64,000 bases of DNA from Bacillus gaemokensis (GCF_001590835.1 NZ_LTAQ01000069.1:151158-215157); one strand, 5' to 3'. Shown: positions 7,927 through 16,420, numbered from the stretch's first letter. The notes: generated from the letters alone by a model not told the origin. Made by a program: numbers and translations.

Positions 7927-9465
7927 TCAATAGATTTTTTGAATAAAGTTTTGAGGAAGTGTATTTATATGAGTAACAGAGCGGATAAAATTTGCAAATG
8001 ATTCTTGATCTGTTGGGCCCTCGGTGCGATTTTTTCCTAATTTAAATGTCATAAATTTATCTCCTCCGTTTGCTAAGAAAGAGTTAACTACAACTGAGTA
8101 TATTTGATCATCGTGTAATGGTGTCCCGTCATCTAATGAAATTGTTTGGATTGTGTGATTCTTCCAAGTATAGTGAATCCCTAAAATTTGTAACATGCGA
8201 GTTTCTTCTTTCCATTGTTCTTGCAAGGCATTGCGGATTTCTGCTCCTGATAAATCCATTTTAATTAATGGATTGCCGAATGGCTGTATGAGGAAAGTAT
8301 CTTCCCAGGTAATATCTCCTTTTTTTAAATCGTGACGAATGCTTCCAGGATTTACAAAAGCGATATCGGTCTGCATAGCTTGTCGCTGGGCCATGGCAAG
8401 AACTGTTCCTAATTTTGATTCGCCGTGTTCATTCTGATCTCGGGTTAACTCATGATTCGTTACGCCTAGGCGTTCTGTTACTCTAGGACGGATTTTTGCT
8501 GCGTAAGAATCTATCCAATTCCGTATATATAAATCGGGAGAAAGTTTATTTTGGTAGACGGGGACAATTGTTGCATCTTTCTTCGTAATATCTTTCGTTT
8601 GACGATTTAATGTAATAGTTACGTTTGAAAATGCTTTTCCGTATGAATATGCTTGAACAAGTAGTTTCCCGTTTACCTTACCATTTATATAAGAGTGGGT
8701 ATGTCCACCAAAGATAATATCAACATCTGAATTTATTTGAGTGGCTAAATCAGCTAGAGCGCCATTTGTATTACTTCCTGTCGTATTACCACCAAGGTGA
8801 GCAAGAATAACAAATGCATGAATACCTTTCTTTTGTAGTTGATGTACATAGTGATTAATTGAAGTGGCTTCATCTAAAAAGCGAATAGATGACATATTAG
8901 TGTACATCGTTAGGAAAGGAGTATCCTTTGTGATGACACCAATGAAGGCAATTGGAATACCATCAATCCATTTAATTGTATAGGGGGGGAAGAGTGGTTG
9001 ATTTGTTTCACTGTCTACAACATTTGCACATGTGTAAGGAAATGAACTACCCGAAAACGAATTTGTTTGTGGAACGGATTCACCACTAATTAGTTGTTGC
9101 AAAGCTATAGGGCCTCTATCAAACTCATGATTTCCTATTGTACCAACATCAAATTGAAGAGTATTTAAAAACTCCATCGTTGGTTCATCATGAAAAAGTG
9201 CTGAAATAGGTGGACTTCCGCCAATCATATCTCCTGTATGCACGAGTAAAGTGTTAGGTTTTTTATCACGATAGGATTGAATATAAGCCGCTATATAATC
9301 AGCACGCCCTACTGCTTTCCCATGCAATGTTGAAGTCGTATTTAACTGACCATGAAAATCATTGAGACCGATGAGTTGTACGGATATATTGGTAGATGGA
9401 GAAGAGAGAAATAGAAAAGAAAAAATGAACTTGATAAGAAAAGTGGATAATAACAAATAGGGCAT
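7927..9465 (-). CDS. Exported 5'-nucleotidase / cyclic phosphodiesterase family protein
   Basis: This 512-residue protein begins with a hydrophobic export signal (residues 1-22). The metallophosphatase domain has the family motifs GLNDFHGQL (metal-binding Asp and His), HTGDMIGGSP, IGNHEFDRG, LAHLGG and GGHTHSYI. A C-terminal 5_nucleotid_C domain begins near residue 330 (LGTVLAMAQRQAMQTDIAFVNPGSIR). Such UshA-like enzymes release nucleosides and phosphate from nucleotides outside the cell. No sortase motif or anchor is seen at the C-terminus, so release or loose wall association is likely. No clear terminator separates it from the T-box leader downstream. Confidence 0.88.
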   Translation of the reverse strand: MPYLLLSTFLIKFIFSFLFLSSPSTNISVQLIGLNDFHGQLNTTSTLHGKAVGRADYIAAYIQSYRDKKPNTLLVHTGDMIGGSPPISALFHDEPTMEFLNTLQFDVGTIGNHEFDRGPIALQQLISGESVPQTNSFSGSSFPYTCANVVDSETNQPLFPPYTIKWIDGIPIAFIGVITKDTPFLTMYTNMSSIRFLDEATSINHYVHQLQKKGIHAFVILAHLGGNTTGSNTNGALADLATQINSDVDIIFGGHTHSYINGKVNGKLLVQAYSYGKAFSNVTITLNRQTKDITKKDATIVPVYQNKLSPDLYIRNWIDSYAAKIRPRVTERLGVTNHELTRDQNEHGESKLGTVLAMAQRQAMQTDIAFVNPGSIRHDLKKGDITWEDTFLIQPFGNPLIKMDLSGAEIRNALQEQWKEETRMLQILGIHYTWKNHTIQTISLDDGTPLHDDQIYSVVVNSFLANGGDKFMTFKLGKNRTEGPTDQESFANFIRSVTHINTLPQNFIQKIY

Positions 9466-9750
9466 GTTGACACTCCTCTAGTAAATATATTTTAGGGTGT
9501 GAATTTTCATCCTGATTTGTGAGGGATTACTATCGGTAAGGATAAAAAATATTGATGGAAGTTTCACTTTATTGTATGAGAAGTAGGAGTGAATCTTTTG
9601 TAAAAAATTCGTAAAACTATAGGAGGAATTGTAACCTTTTTTATGAAATATGACAATTAGAGAAGGAAAGCAGGAATCTTTTTTATGAATAGAGAATAAT
9701 ACTACAATCCACTTATCTGGAAAGAACAAACCAAAAAAGAGGTGACGAAA

Positions 9751-9960
9751 ATGCTTGCGATGGGTGTACTATTGGGAATTATCATTATGTGTGGTTTCAT
9801 ATGGTTATATTATTCGCGTTCGTTTAAACAAGCAGAAGTGTTGCTCTTTCAAAAAGGTAGTTTGTTGACAAGTCAGTCTAGATATTTAGTATGTTCGAAG
9901 TGTGGAAGTGCTCAGGCCAGAAGTGGAGGATATCAAGAGTGCTGTAAAGTTAGATTATGA
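9751..9960 (+). CDS. Small membrane protein with a Cys-rich tail
   Basis: This 69-residue product has one membrane helix (residues 3-22) and then a soluble tail ending CSKCG ... QECCKVRL, with four cysteines that could bind a metal or form disulfides. The ATG at 9751 is chosen because AGAGGTGA sits six bases before it; the in-frame GTG at 9742 lies inside that ribosome site. It is a lone gene pointing away from the nucleotidase and ends at a terminator. Family and function are not recognised. Confidence 0.6.
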   Translation: MLAMGVLLGIIIMCGFIWLYYSRSFKQAEVLLFQKGSLLTSQSRYLVCSKCGSAQARSGGYQECCKVRL

Positions 9961-9964
9961 AAAG

Positions 9965-9996
9965 AGAAAGCCTCACGGAATTATGTGAGGCTTTCT
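9965..9996. terminator. Bidirectional terminator
   Basis: Perfect 12-bp arms AGAAAGCCTCAC and GTGAGGCTTTCT surround an 8-nt loop between two convergent genes. Confidence 0.85.
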
Positions 9997-10772
9997 TACG
10001 CTTTTGTAGCGCTCCAAATGGTCCAGCGATCTTGTTCGATAATTGGAGCTACATTGTGTAATTCAGTGTGGATATGATGTAGCAATTGAGAAAGTTCATT
10101 GTCTGTTAAATCATATAAAATGGATCGACCTGTTCGTGGGGATAGATCTTGTATTAAAGCTTCGATAGAATCATGAGTTTTTCGGATTTCCCATTTTGAT
10201 TGAATAGGTAGCGGATGTAAGCTGCTCTGTGTTAATAATTGCTGGATATAAGAAGCTTTTGGTCTTCTTTTTGCTTCGGTTTGAATGAGCTTTGGATAAA
10301 CGGAGAAAAAATAGCCGCGAATATGTTCTGGACTCCCTGGAATTGTACAATCTTCAATGGTACGGTCTTGAAGAATAAGCAGCCCATTCTTCTTTAAAAT
10401 GCGAGAGGCCTCTTTTAAAAATTTCGGGGTGTCTTGCAAATGATGAATAACAGCGCGAGAAATAACAATATCAAATGTTTCATTAGCAAATGTAGTATGG
10501 TGAGCGTCACCGTGAATGAATGAGATGTTTTTGAATGTATTACAATTCTCTTTTGCAGCTTGTAACATTTCTTTTGAAAAGTCGAAACCGACGACATTAT
10601 TAGCACCCATAAGTGCGAGTTCTTTCGTGTAAATGCCACCACCGCAGCCAATATCGATGACGTTTTTTCCCTTTATATCTATGATGTTTTGTAGCATTTC
10701 CCGCCAAGAGGTATTTGCTTTACGCATTGCGTAGGTGTATTTATTGTTAGCATCGTGAAAATTAATGGACAT
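9996..10772 (-). CDS. SAM-dependent class I methyltransferase
   Basis: This 258-residue protein has the Methyltransf_11-type fold: motif I VIDIGCGGGIYTKEL near residues 34-48, then GFDFSKEML, GDAHHTTF, FDIVISRAVIHHL and LKKNGLLILQDRT. It should methylate an unidentified small molecule or quinone-like acceptor; a UbiE-like role is possible but not shown. The start at 10772 follows AAGGGAGG seven bases upstream; an in-frame ATG six codons earlier lies before that site. It is transcribed alone. Confidence 0.85.
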   Translation of the reverse strand: MSINFHDANNKYTYAMRKANTSWREMLQNIIDIKGKNVIDIGCGGGIYTKELALMGANNVVGFDFSKEMLQAAKENCNTFKNISFIHGDAHHTTFANETFDIVISRAVIHHLQDTPKFLKEASRILKKNGLLILQDRTIEDCTIPGSPEHIRGYFFSVYPKLIQTEAKRRPKASYIQQLLTQSSLHPLPIQSKWEIRKTHDSIEALIQDLSPRTGRSILYDLTDNELSQLLHHIHTELHNVAPIIEQDRWTIWSATKA

Positions 10773-10890
10773 GTGAAAGCCTCCCTTCATATGTAGTATA
10801 TCTTATTTTTTTATACATAACGTTTTTGTTTTATTTTGAGAAGTGAGAAGTGTTTCTTATTGTTGGAATTGTTGGATAGGAGGAATTGGA

Positions 10891-11742
10891 GTGAACAAAA
10901 AATATTTACTGTTTATATTTGTTTTTTTATTAGTAGCGTGTAGTCAAGTTGAACAAAAGAAGGAGAAAAAACAAGTAGAAGAGACGGTGAGTGATATGCA
11001 GGAGAGTATAAATATAACAATCATACAAAAAGGAAAGTTAGAAAAGGTCTTAAAGCGAGAGGAAGCAAAAGCAGTAGTTGACATTATTAATAAGGCGGAA
11101 AAACAAAAAATAACAGGAAGCTTTGGAGAGCCAGAGTACGAAATACAAATTGAGGAGAATGGAAAGAAAAAAACATATCGTGCATGGTTAAGAGGAGAGT
11201 CTCGCCAAGGATGGCTACAGGATGAAAAGGAAACGTATATGCTTACAAAGTCTAGCACAGAACAACTGTTATCTATACTTCCAGCTGTTACTGAAGAAAA
11301 CAATGACGATACAAAAGTGAGTGCATTAACAGAAGTGACAAAAAAGGATTTGCAAATTACTGCATTTCATATTAAAACAAATGAGAAGAAAATAAATTAC
11401 ACCGTATTTTATACAATTTCGGATTCGTTATATAAAACTTTAGAAAAAGAGGGAACGTATTATTTTCAATTTATCTTTCCTGAAAAGGTACAGCAGGTAG
11501 TGGGAAAGCGGATGAGTGAAATGATTCCAGCGGAAAAAATTAGAGAAGGGTATAAACAATATGAATTCAATTTATCTGTTCCTATAGAACAGGCTTCAGC
11601 TTCTCAATTAAAAGCATTAGAAAGTTATTATGATCATTATGATTTACAAGTATTAAATCATAAAAAAGAAAAAGTAGGCACATTTCAAAACATTATTCAA
11701 ATTGTAAAAGATTATGGTGAAAAAATGAATTTGCAAAGATAG
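10891..11742 (+). CDS. Hypothetical lipoprotein
   Basis: This 283-residue protein has a lipoprotein signal peptide (KKYLLFIFVFLLVACSQ) with lipobox LVAC and lipid-modified Cys18. The mature part is hydrophilic and lysine-rich, with no recognised catalytic motif. It would sit on the outer face of the membrane. The GTG at 10891 is chosen because AGGAGG lies seven bases upstream; the open frame continues further 5' but without export features. It is a single gene with its own bidirectional terminator. Function is unknown. Confidence 0.8.
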   Translation: MNKKYLLFIFVFLLVACSQVEQKKEKKQVEETVSDMQESINITIIQKGKLEKVLKREEAKAVVDIINKAEKQKITGSFGEPEYEIQIEENGKKKTYRAWLRGESRQGWLQDEKETYMLTKSSTEQLLSILPAVTEENNDDTKVSALTEVTKKDLQITAFHIKTNEKKINYTVFYTISDSLYKTLEKEGTYYFQFIFPEKVQQVVGKRMSEMIPAEKIREGYKQYEFNLSVPIEQASASQLKALESYYDHYDLQVLNHKKEKVGTFQNIIQIVKDYGEKMNLQR

Positions 11743-11769
11743 TTAAAAAATCTTTCCTAGGAAATGATA

Positions 11770-11797
11770 ATAGAGTGAACCTCTCGGTTCACTCTAT
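11770..11797. terminator. Bidirectional terminator
   Basis: Arms TAGAGTGAACC and GGTTCACTCTA with a 4-nt loop lie between convergent genes and are flanked by T-rich sequence on both sides. Confidence 0.85.
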
Positions 11798-11994
11798 TAT
11801 TTTGTTTTTGCAGAAGGCTCATTCGTTGTTTTTCGGGTGATAAGATACGAAATCATAAGAGCAGAAAGAATAATAAGGGCAATAAATAAATGGTTCGGTA
11901 ACCAATCTAATAGTAGTAAATAGCCAACTGTATAAAAAATCAGTGTCGAGGCTAAGAAAGAAAGGGCTCCGATCATGAAAGATTGTAATGACAT
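11797..11994 (-). CDS. Small two-helix membrane protein
   Basis: This 65-residue product has two hydrophobic segments (residues 7-29 and 33-50), then a basic, polar tail (RKTTNEPSAKTK). The start at 11994 follows AAAGGAGG; an upstream in-frame ATG is not needed. It is divergent from the M50 peptidase gene and shares a terminator with the lipoprotein gene. No family is recognised. Confidence 0.65.
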   Translation of the reverse strand: MSLQSFMIGALSFLASTLIFYTVGYLLLLDWLPNHLFIALIILSALMISYLITRKTTNEPSAKTK

Positions 11995-12223
11995 TTTATA
12001 TTTACCTCCTTTCATTATTTGATGATTCTCGAGCAACAAACCTTAATCATAGCCATTGTGTTGAAGAGAAGAAGGATAGTTGCCCCAAAAATCTAGATTG
12101 TAAGTGTTTTTCATCGTTAAAAATGAAGTGTATCGTGATGAAAGTAGTTCTATTATATTTTCGGCTAATTTTGGGTATTATAAACGTCATTTCCAATAAA
12201 AGAAAAAAATATGGCATAATAGA

Positions 12224-12253
12224 GAAAAAGAAAAAGAAAAAGAAAAAGAAAAA
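12224..12253 (+). repeat. Five tandem GAAAAA hexamers just upstream of the M50 peptidase ribosome site
   Basis: Five exact GAAAAA units are followed by GAAGGAGAGG, the Shine-Dalgarno sequence of the gene at 12267. The tract lies in the 5' leader, where loss or gain of a unit would move the spacing of upstream elements but not the ribosome site. Confidence 0.9.
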
Positions 12254-12266
12254 GAAGGAGAGGAAT

Positions 12267-13364
12267 ATGAAAAATAATACAAAAGGATTATGGGGAATTG
12301 TAGCTGCAGTAGGGATATTTTTGCTTTCTAAGTTAAAATGGGTATTTGCAATTTTTAAATTCGCGAAATTTTCAACGGCGTTTAGTATGCTGTTATCCCT
12401 TGGGGCATATGCAGCTATATATGGTTGGAAATTTGGGGTAGCACTGATTTATCTGCTCTTTGTTCATGAAATGGGGCATTTGTGGGCAGCAAGAAGAAAA
12501 GGCATACCTACGTCTCCAGCGATTTTTATTCCTTTTATGGGTGCTCTTATTGGTATGAAAGAGATGCCAAAAAATGCAAAGGATGAAGCTTATATTGCTT
12601 ATATGGGACCTCTTTTTGGTCTGTTATCATTTTTACCCGCTATTCCGCTGTATATGATGACAAATGAACCATTTTGGGCCCTTGTTATTTTATTGGGAAG
12701 CATGTTGAATTTCTTTAATTTAATTCCTGTTTCTCCATTAGATGGTGGACGTATTATTTCAGTAGTTAGTACGAAAATTTGGGGAGTAGGTCTTGCCATA
12801 TTACTTGGTTATTCTATTGTTTATAAAAGTATTATGGGTGGATTTATTTTTATAATAGGTTGTATGGAATTGTATAGAGTGATGAAGCGGAATAAACCGA
12901 TTGAAGAATTAGGATATAAGGTAGAAATGATGAAGAGTTATATTAGAAAATTCCAAGAAGAATTCTATGAAACAGAAGCTATTCATCGAGAAATCTATAT
13001 GATTCATTATGAAATGGGTTTGCTTAGACAGAAAGAAAAAGAGAAGACATTAGAAACTGGAGAGCGCCAAAAGATAGAAGTGCTGGAATATATATTACCG
13101 AAATTTGAGCCGCTTGACTATGTACCATATGAAGATGAAAAAGAAGAACATTTCATTCGTGTAAAAGAAGCGTTAGAAGTATCAGAAAGAAAATTGAATG
13201 AATGGGAAAAAGAAAAGAAACAGCAAGAAGACTACTATAAAATTGATACAAAAACAAAATGGACAGTGTTTGCTTGTTATATTGGGTTACTTGCAATACT
13301 TGGTTACACTGCTTATGAAGGGTATTCAGTTTTACAGGAGCACTTGCCGCAGCGAAATGTGTAG
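12267..13364 (+). CDS. Site-2-type membrane metalloprotease (peptidase family M50)
   Basis: This 365-residue protein has a multi-helix membrane domain with the zinc motif FVHEMGHLWAARR (His67, Glu68, His71) and the second motif SPLDGGR (Asp159), the two M50 signatures. After residue 215 comes a long charged, probably coiled-coil region, then a final membrane helix near residues 330-350. M50 enzymes cut substrates within the membrane, often anti-sigma factors or signal remnants; no substrate gene is adjacent. The ATG at 12267 follows GAAGGAGAGG. The frame stays open far upstream through the purine repeat, but that part is low-complexity and not credible protein. Confidence 0.88.
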   Translation: MKNNTKGLWGIVAAVGIFLLSKLKWVFAIFKFAKFSTAFSMLLSLGAYAAIYGWKFGVALIYLLFVHEMGHLWAARRKGIPTSPAIFIPFMGALIGMKEMPKNAKDEAYIAYMGPLFGLLSFLPAIPLYMMTNEPFWALVILLGSMLNFFNLIPVSPLDGGRIISVVSTKIWGVGLAILLGYSIVYKSIMGGFIFIIGCMELYRVMKRNKPIEELGYKVEMMKSYIRKFQEEFYETEAIHREIYMIHYEMGLLRQKEKEKTLETGERQKIEVLEYILPKFEPLDYVPYEDEKEEHFIRVKEALEVSERKLNEWEKEKKQQEDYYKIDTKTKWTVFACYIGLLAILGYTAYEGYSVLQEHLPQRNV

Positions 13365-13420
13365 AAAAGCAGTGTCGAAATGATAAGAAGGATTTATACA
13401 GGATTTCTGTTTCTATAAGA

Positions 13421-13464
13421 GAATGTTACAAACATAACGGTACATAAGAATAGTTGTAACATTC
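13421..13464. repeat. Perfect 11-bp inverted repeat with 22-nt spacing
   Basis: GAATGTTACAA (13421-13431) and TTGTAACATTC (13454-13464) are exact reverse complements, centred 33 bp apart (about three helical turns), just upstream of the gene at 13488. No T-run follows, so an operator is as likely as a hairpin. Confidence 0.7.
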
Positions 13465-13487
13465 ATGGTAGAAGAGGAGTTTGGTAT

Positions 13488-14006
13488 ATGAAGAGGCTGT
13501 GGGGGATACTTGGAATTATTATAGTGATGGGTATTGCGAGCTACGGGTTAATGAAAGTCTTATTATATTACGCAAGTAAACCAGCTGGAGTATCTGCAAT
13601 ACCACAAGTAGAGGGTGTGGAAGAAAAGAAAAGTGTATTGCAATTTATTCGCACGACACACGAAAGTTATAACAATTTCTTAAATTATGGTAAAGCTGAA
13701 AAGTATACGGAAGGAGATTGGAACTATCTAGTGCAGTGGTTTCAAGAACAAGAACCGTCTTTAAAAGAGATACATAAAGAAATCAAAAACGAGAAGATGA
13801 AACGAGATGTGAGAAGAAGTTATGAACTATTAAAAAAGGGTGTTGAAATTCGGAAGATTGAATATATAGTTTACGCGCATCGTATTTATCATGACTTAGA
13901 TATTATTGCAAACAAATATACAGGTGAAACAAATATATGGGGATATACAGAGTTTGGAAATGGAAGAGATGTGCAAGTGATTGAACAGGCACTACAAACT
14001 TCGTAA
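13488..14006 (+). CDS. Hypothetical membrane-anchored protein
   Basis: This 172-residue protein has one N-terminal membrane helix (residues 4-27) and an outside or inside soluble domain that is mainly helical and charged (FIRTTHESYNNFLNYGKAEKY ... RRSYELLKKGVEIRKIEYIVYAHRIYHDLDIIANKYTG in separate helices). No family is recognised. The start follows GAAGAGGAG. It lies downstream of the M50 peptidase but separated by 123 bp with an inverted repeat and a TGTCGAA motif, so it probably has its own promoter. A strong terminator follows. Confidence 0.75.
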   Translation: MKRLWGILGIIIVMGIASYGLMKVLLYYASKPAGVSAIPQVEGVEEKKSVLQFIRTTHESYNNFLNYGKAEKYTEGDWNYLVQWFQEQEPSLKEIHKEIKNEKMKRDVRRSYELLKKGVEIRKIEYIVYAHRIYHDLDIIANKYTGETNIWGYTEFGNGRDVQVIEQALQTS

Positions 14007-14036
14007 TAAGTTAACTAGGATATTGGTTAACTTATT
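14005..14036 (+). terminator. Terminator after the 172-aa gene
   Basis: AATAAGTTAAC ... GTTAACTTATT followed by TTCTTTT immediately overlaps the stop codon. Confidence 0.8.
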
Positions 14037-14118
14037 TTCTTTTGGGAAAGATATCACAGTGTATAAAGTAAAGTTTAATTCGTTTTTTCATTGTCTATTA
14101 AGGTAGTTTACTTACCTA

Positions 14119-14276
14119 TTTATCACGCGATTCGAGAGTAGTAATGCTCCCGCCTTAAAGTTCAGCAAGAGAAAAGAAGTTAGGTGGAAGATAAACTGCT
14201 CGTAAAATTCCGATTGGTGAAGGCTAATAATCAGTGGGGGATGGAGAAAACCCCACTGATTAAAGTTTCACTTTAT
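14119..14276 (+). repeat. Full-length bcr1-like repeat
   Basis: This copy is about 158 bp. It begins TTTATCACGCG, carries the internal CCCGCCTTAAAG ... TTAGGTGGAAGA arm pair and CCGATTGGTGAAGGC, and ends with the ATCAGTGGGG ... CCCCACTGATT hairpin and TTTCACTTTAT. It matches the copy at 23858-24014 along its whole length. It lies between a terminator and the hmp promoter. Confidence 0.9.
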
Positions 14277-14354
14277 CTGCTTTGTTTCCGATGTATTCTG
14301 AGATGTTGATATTACGAACTGTGAATAGCAGGATATAAATAAATCGTTCATACA

Positions 14355-14422
14355 TTTTTCACAAAAACACCATGTTTATAGTGATTAAAATCACAACACC
14401 CCGTTTAAATATCGTTTAAACT
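14355..14422 (+). promoter_or_regulatory. hmp promoter with an Fnr/Crp-type box and a ResD-like motif
   Basis: AGTGATTAAAATCACA at 14380-14395 matches the Fnr/Crp box TGTGA-N6-TCACA in nine of ten defined positions. A candidate -10 TAAACT lies at 14417-14422, which places the box about 41 bp before the likely transcription start, the class II activator position. TTTTGTGAA, similar to ResD-binding motifs, lies on the minus strand around 14357-14366. Oxygen limitation or nitrosative stress control is the natural reading. Confidence 0.6.
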
Positions 14423-14456
14423 AGCAATAGTTAAGGAAATAAAGGAGTGGGATATA

Positions 14457-15665
14457 ATGTTAAATGCAAAAACAATTGAAATTGTAAAATCAACGGTACC
14501 ATTATTACAAGAAAAAGGTGTGGAGATTACAACGCGATTTTATCAAATTTTATTCTCAGAACATCCTAAGTTATTGAATATTTTTAATCATACCAATCAG
14601 AAAAAGGGTAGACAGCAACAGGCATTAGCAAATGCTGTTTATGCGGCAGCAACATATATTGATAATTTAGAAGCGATTATTCCTGTCGTAAAGCAAATTG
14701 CTCATAAGCATCGTAGTTTAGGGATTAAAGCAGAACATTATCCAATTGTAGGTACATGCTTATTACAAGCAATTAAAGAGGTTGCAGAGGCACCAGAGGA
14801 AGTTTTAAATGCTTGGGGAGAAGCGTATGGTGTAATCGCTGATGCATTTATTGGTGTTGAAGCAGGAATGTATGAAGATGCAGCGAAAAAAGAAGGCGGT
14901 TGGAGAGATTTTCGTAACTTTATCGTTGTGAGAAAAGAAAAAGAGAGTAATGTAATTACATCATTTTATCTAAGACCAGAAGATGGTGGAGAGTTGTCTT
15001 CATTTTTACCTGGTCAATATGTAACGGTTCAATTAAGTATAAAAGGTGAAACGTATACGCATAATCGTCAGTATAGTTTATCAGACGCTTCTGGAAAAGG
15101 ATACTATCGTATTAGTGTAAAACGAGAAACAGCTGCAGAGACACCGGACGGAAAGGTATCTAATTATTTACACGATCATGTTCAAGAGGGAGATATTCTG
15201 CCACTAAGTGCACCAGCGGGAGATTTTGTATTAAATATGGATTCAAACCTACCGGTTGTGTTAATCAGTGGCGGTGTTGGAATTACACCGATGATGAGTA
15301 TGTTAAATACATTAATTGAACAAGAATCGGACCGCGACGTATACTTTATTCACGCAGCATTAAATAGCAATGTCCATGCTATGAAAGAATATGTACAGAA
15401 GACTGCGAATGAGTATGAACGAGTAAGGGCATATACTTGTTACTCTTCACCGACAGAACAAGATTTACAAGCGAAGAACTTTGATAAAGAAGGATTGATT
15501 GATTTAGCTTGGTTACAATCTGTCGTTCCTACAAATGATGTAGAAGTTTACTTCTGTGGTCCAGTACCATTTATGAAGCATGTTCACAAATCTTTAATAG
15601 AGTGGGGCGTCGCTTCAGAGCGTATTCATTATGAATTTTTCGGACCAGCAGCAAGTTTGCAATAA
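14457..15665 (+). CDS. hmp: Hmp, flavohaemoprotein nitric oxide dioxygenase
   Basis: This 402-residue cytoplasmic enzyme converts NO and O2 to nitrate using NAD(P)H. The globin domain (residues 1-140) has the proximal His85 (KHRSLGI context) and distal pocket Tyr29. The FAD-binding domain has RQYSLS near residues 206-211. The NAD domain has ISGGVGITPMMSML (about 270-283) and FCGPVPFM near the end. Length is that of the family (about 400). The ATG follows AAAGGAGTGG. The upstream Fnr-like box and the neighbouring convergent Crp/Fnr-type regulator suggest control by oxygen or NO. Confidence 0.95.
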   Translation: MLNAKTIEIVKSTVPLLQEKGVEITTRFYQILFSEHPKLLNIFNHTNQKKGRQQQALANAVYAAATYIDNLEAIIPVVKQIAHKHRSLGIKAEHYPIVGTCLLQAIKEVAEAPEEVLNAWGEAYGVIADAFIGVEAGMYEDAAKKEGGWRDFRNFIVVRKEKESNVITSFYLRPEDGGELSSFLPGQYVTVQLSIKGETYTHNRQYSLSDASGKGYYRISVKRETAAETPDGKVSNYLHDHVQEGDILPLSAPAGDFVLNMDSNLPVVLISGGVGITPMMSMLNTLIEQESDRDVYFIHAALNSNVHAMKEYVQKTANEYERVRAYTCYSSPTEQDLQAKNFDKEGLIDLAWLQSVVPTNDVEVYFCGPVPFMKHVHKSLIEWGVASERIHYEFFGPAASLQ

Positions 15666-15724
15666 AGTGAAATCTATGAATTGTTTTTGTACGTGAATCG
15701 AGGGATAAAGCGAAAAACGAGGTG

Positions 15725-16237
15725 TTAGTTTACCTCGTTTTTTGTTTGCTCTCGGAGTAAGCGATTTACTGTTTCGCGGCGAATTCCTATGAGTTGACCA
15801 ATTTCTGTTTGAGTTAAAATTTCATAGATGGGAACGCCTCCTAAATATAATGAAAACCATTCTTGTAAACGGTGAAGACGTTCTTTTGGAGAAACCGTTG
15901 TTAATTGGTCAATGCGTTGTTGCATCATTCGTAATTTCATTTGTAGTTGCATAGCAACATCAGCGTAGGATTCAGGATTGGCCTGTAGTTTTTCGTACCA
16001 TGTATTAGAAACAATAGGTTCTACTTCTGTTTTAATTAAAGCAATTGCTGTACCGTGATATTCTTTCGGTGAAATTAAAGAATGGTGAGGAATCGTTTCG
16101 CCAGGCACAATAATGTTAAATAAAAAAGGTGTCCCGTCTTCTTGTAATCGAATTACTTTCAATAAACCAGTTTTAATAAAGTATAAAGGCCCGTCCTCAC
16201 CTTGACGAAATAATACTTCTCCTTTATGTAAAATCAA
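15725..16237 (-). CDS. Small Crp/Fnr-family transcription regulator
   Basis: This protein of about 170 residues has a truncated cyclic-nucleotide-binding-like beta-roll (EVLFRQGEDGPLYFIKTGLLKV), a dimerisation helix, and a C-terminal Crp-type helix-turn-helix (LTQTEIGQLIGIRRETVNRLLRE). It has no cysteine at all, so an Fnr-like iron-sulfur cluster is excluded. The usual ligand-contacting residues of cAMP binding are not evident. The TTG at 16237 is chosen because GAGGTG lies seven bases before it; the GTG at 16246 sits inside that site. It is convergent with hmp, whose promoter has a matching box, so hmp may be a target. Confidence 0.8.
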   Translation of the reverse strand: MILHKGEVLFRQGEDGPLYFIKTGLLKVIRLQEDGTPFLFNIIVPGETIPHHSLISPKEYHGTAIALIKTEVEPIVSNTWYEKLQANPESYADVAMQLQMKLRMMQQRIDQLTTVSPKERLHRLQEWFSLYLGGVPIYEILTQTEIGQLIGIRRETVNRLLREQTKNEVN

Positions 16238-16254
16238 TGTTAGCACCTCACTAT

Positions 16255-16298
16255 GTATTTCTATAGGTTCATTTTAAATGTTCTATAGTATTTCTATA
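16255..16298 (-). repeat. Direct repeat GTATTTCTATA in the regulator promoter region
   Basis: GTATTTCTATA occurs at 16255-16265 and 16288-16298, 33 bp apart (three helical turns), each preceded by CTAT. It is immediately upstream of the Crp/Fnr-like gene, consistent with an autoregulatory site, though this is only inferred. Confidence 0.55.
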
Positions 16299-16420
16299 AT
16301 ATAAATATAAAAAAGCTTACAAAACAGCAATTTTATTGACGAAATGTATGCTATTACAGTAGTATACTATTTAGTGTGTAATAGTACTAGCAATGAATAC
16401 GCTGTAGGGGGTTTAGTATA

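Noticed and set aside
9478-9729. An 83-codon minus-strand frame upstream of the nucleotidase gene
   Set aside because: It has no convincing ribosome site, and the peptide is Phe/Ile/Ser-rich as expected from AT-rich non-coding DNA; it occupies the promoter regions of two divergent genes.
11988-12266. A long N-terminal extension of the M50 peptidase frame
   Set aside because: The extension translates the GAAAAA tract into a run of lysines and lacks a ribosome site; the ATG at 12267 has a clear one.
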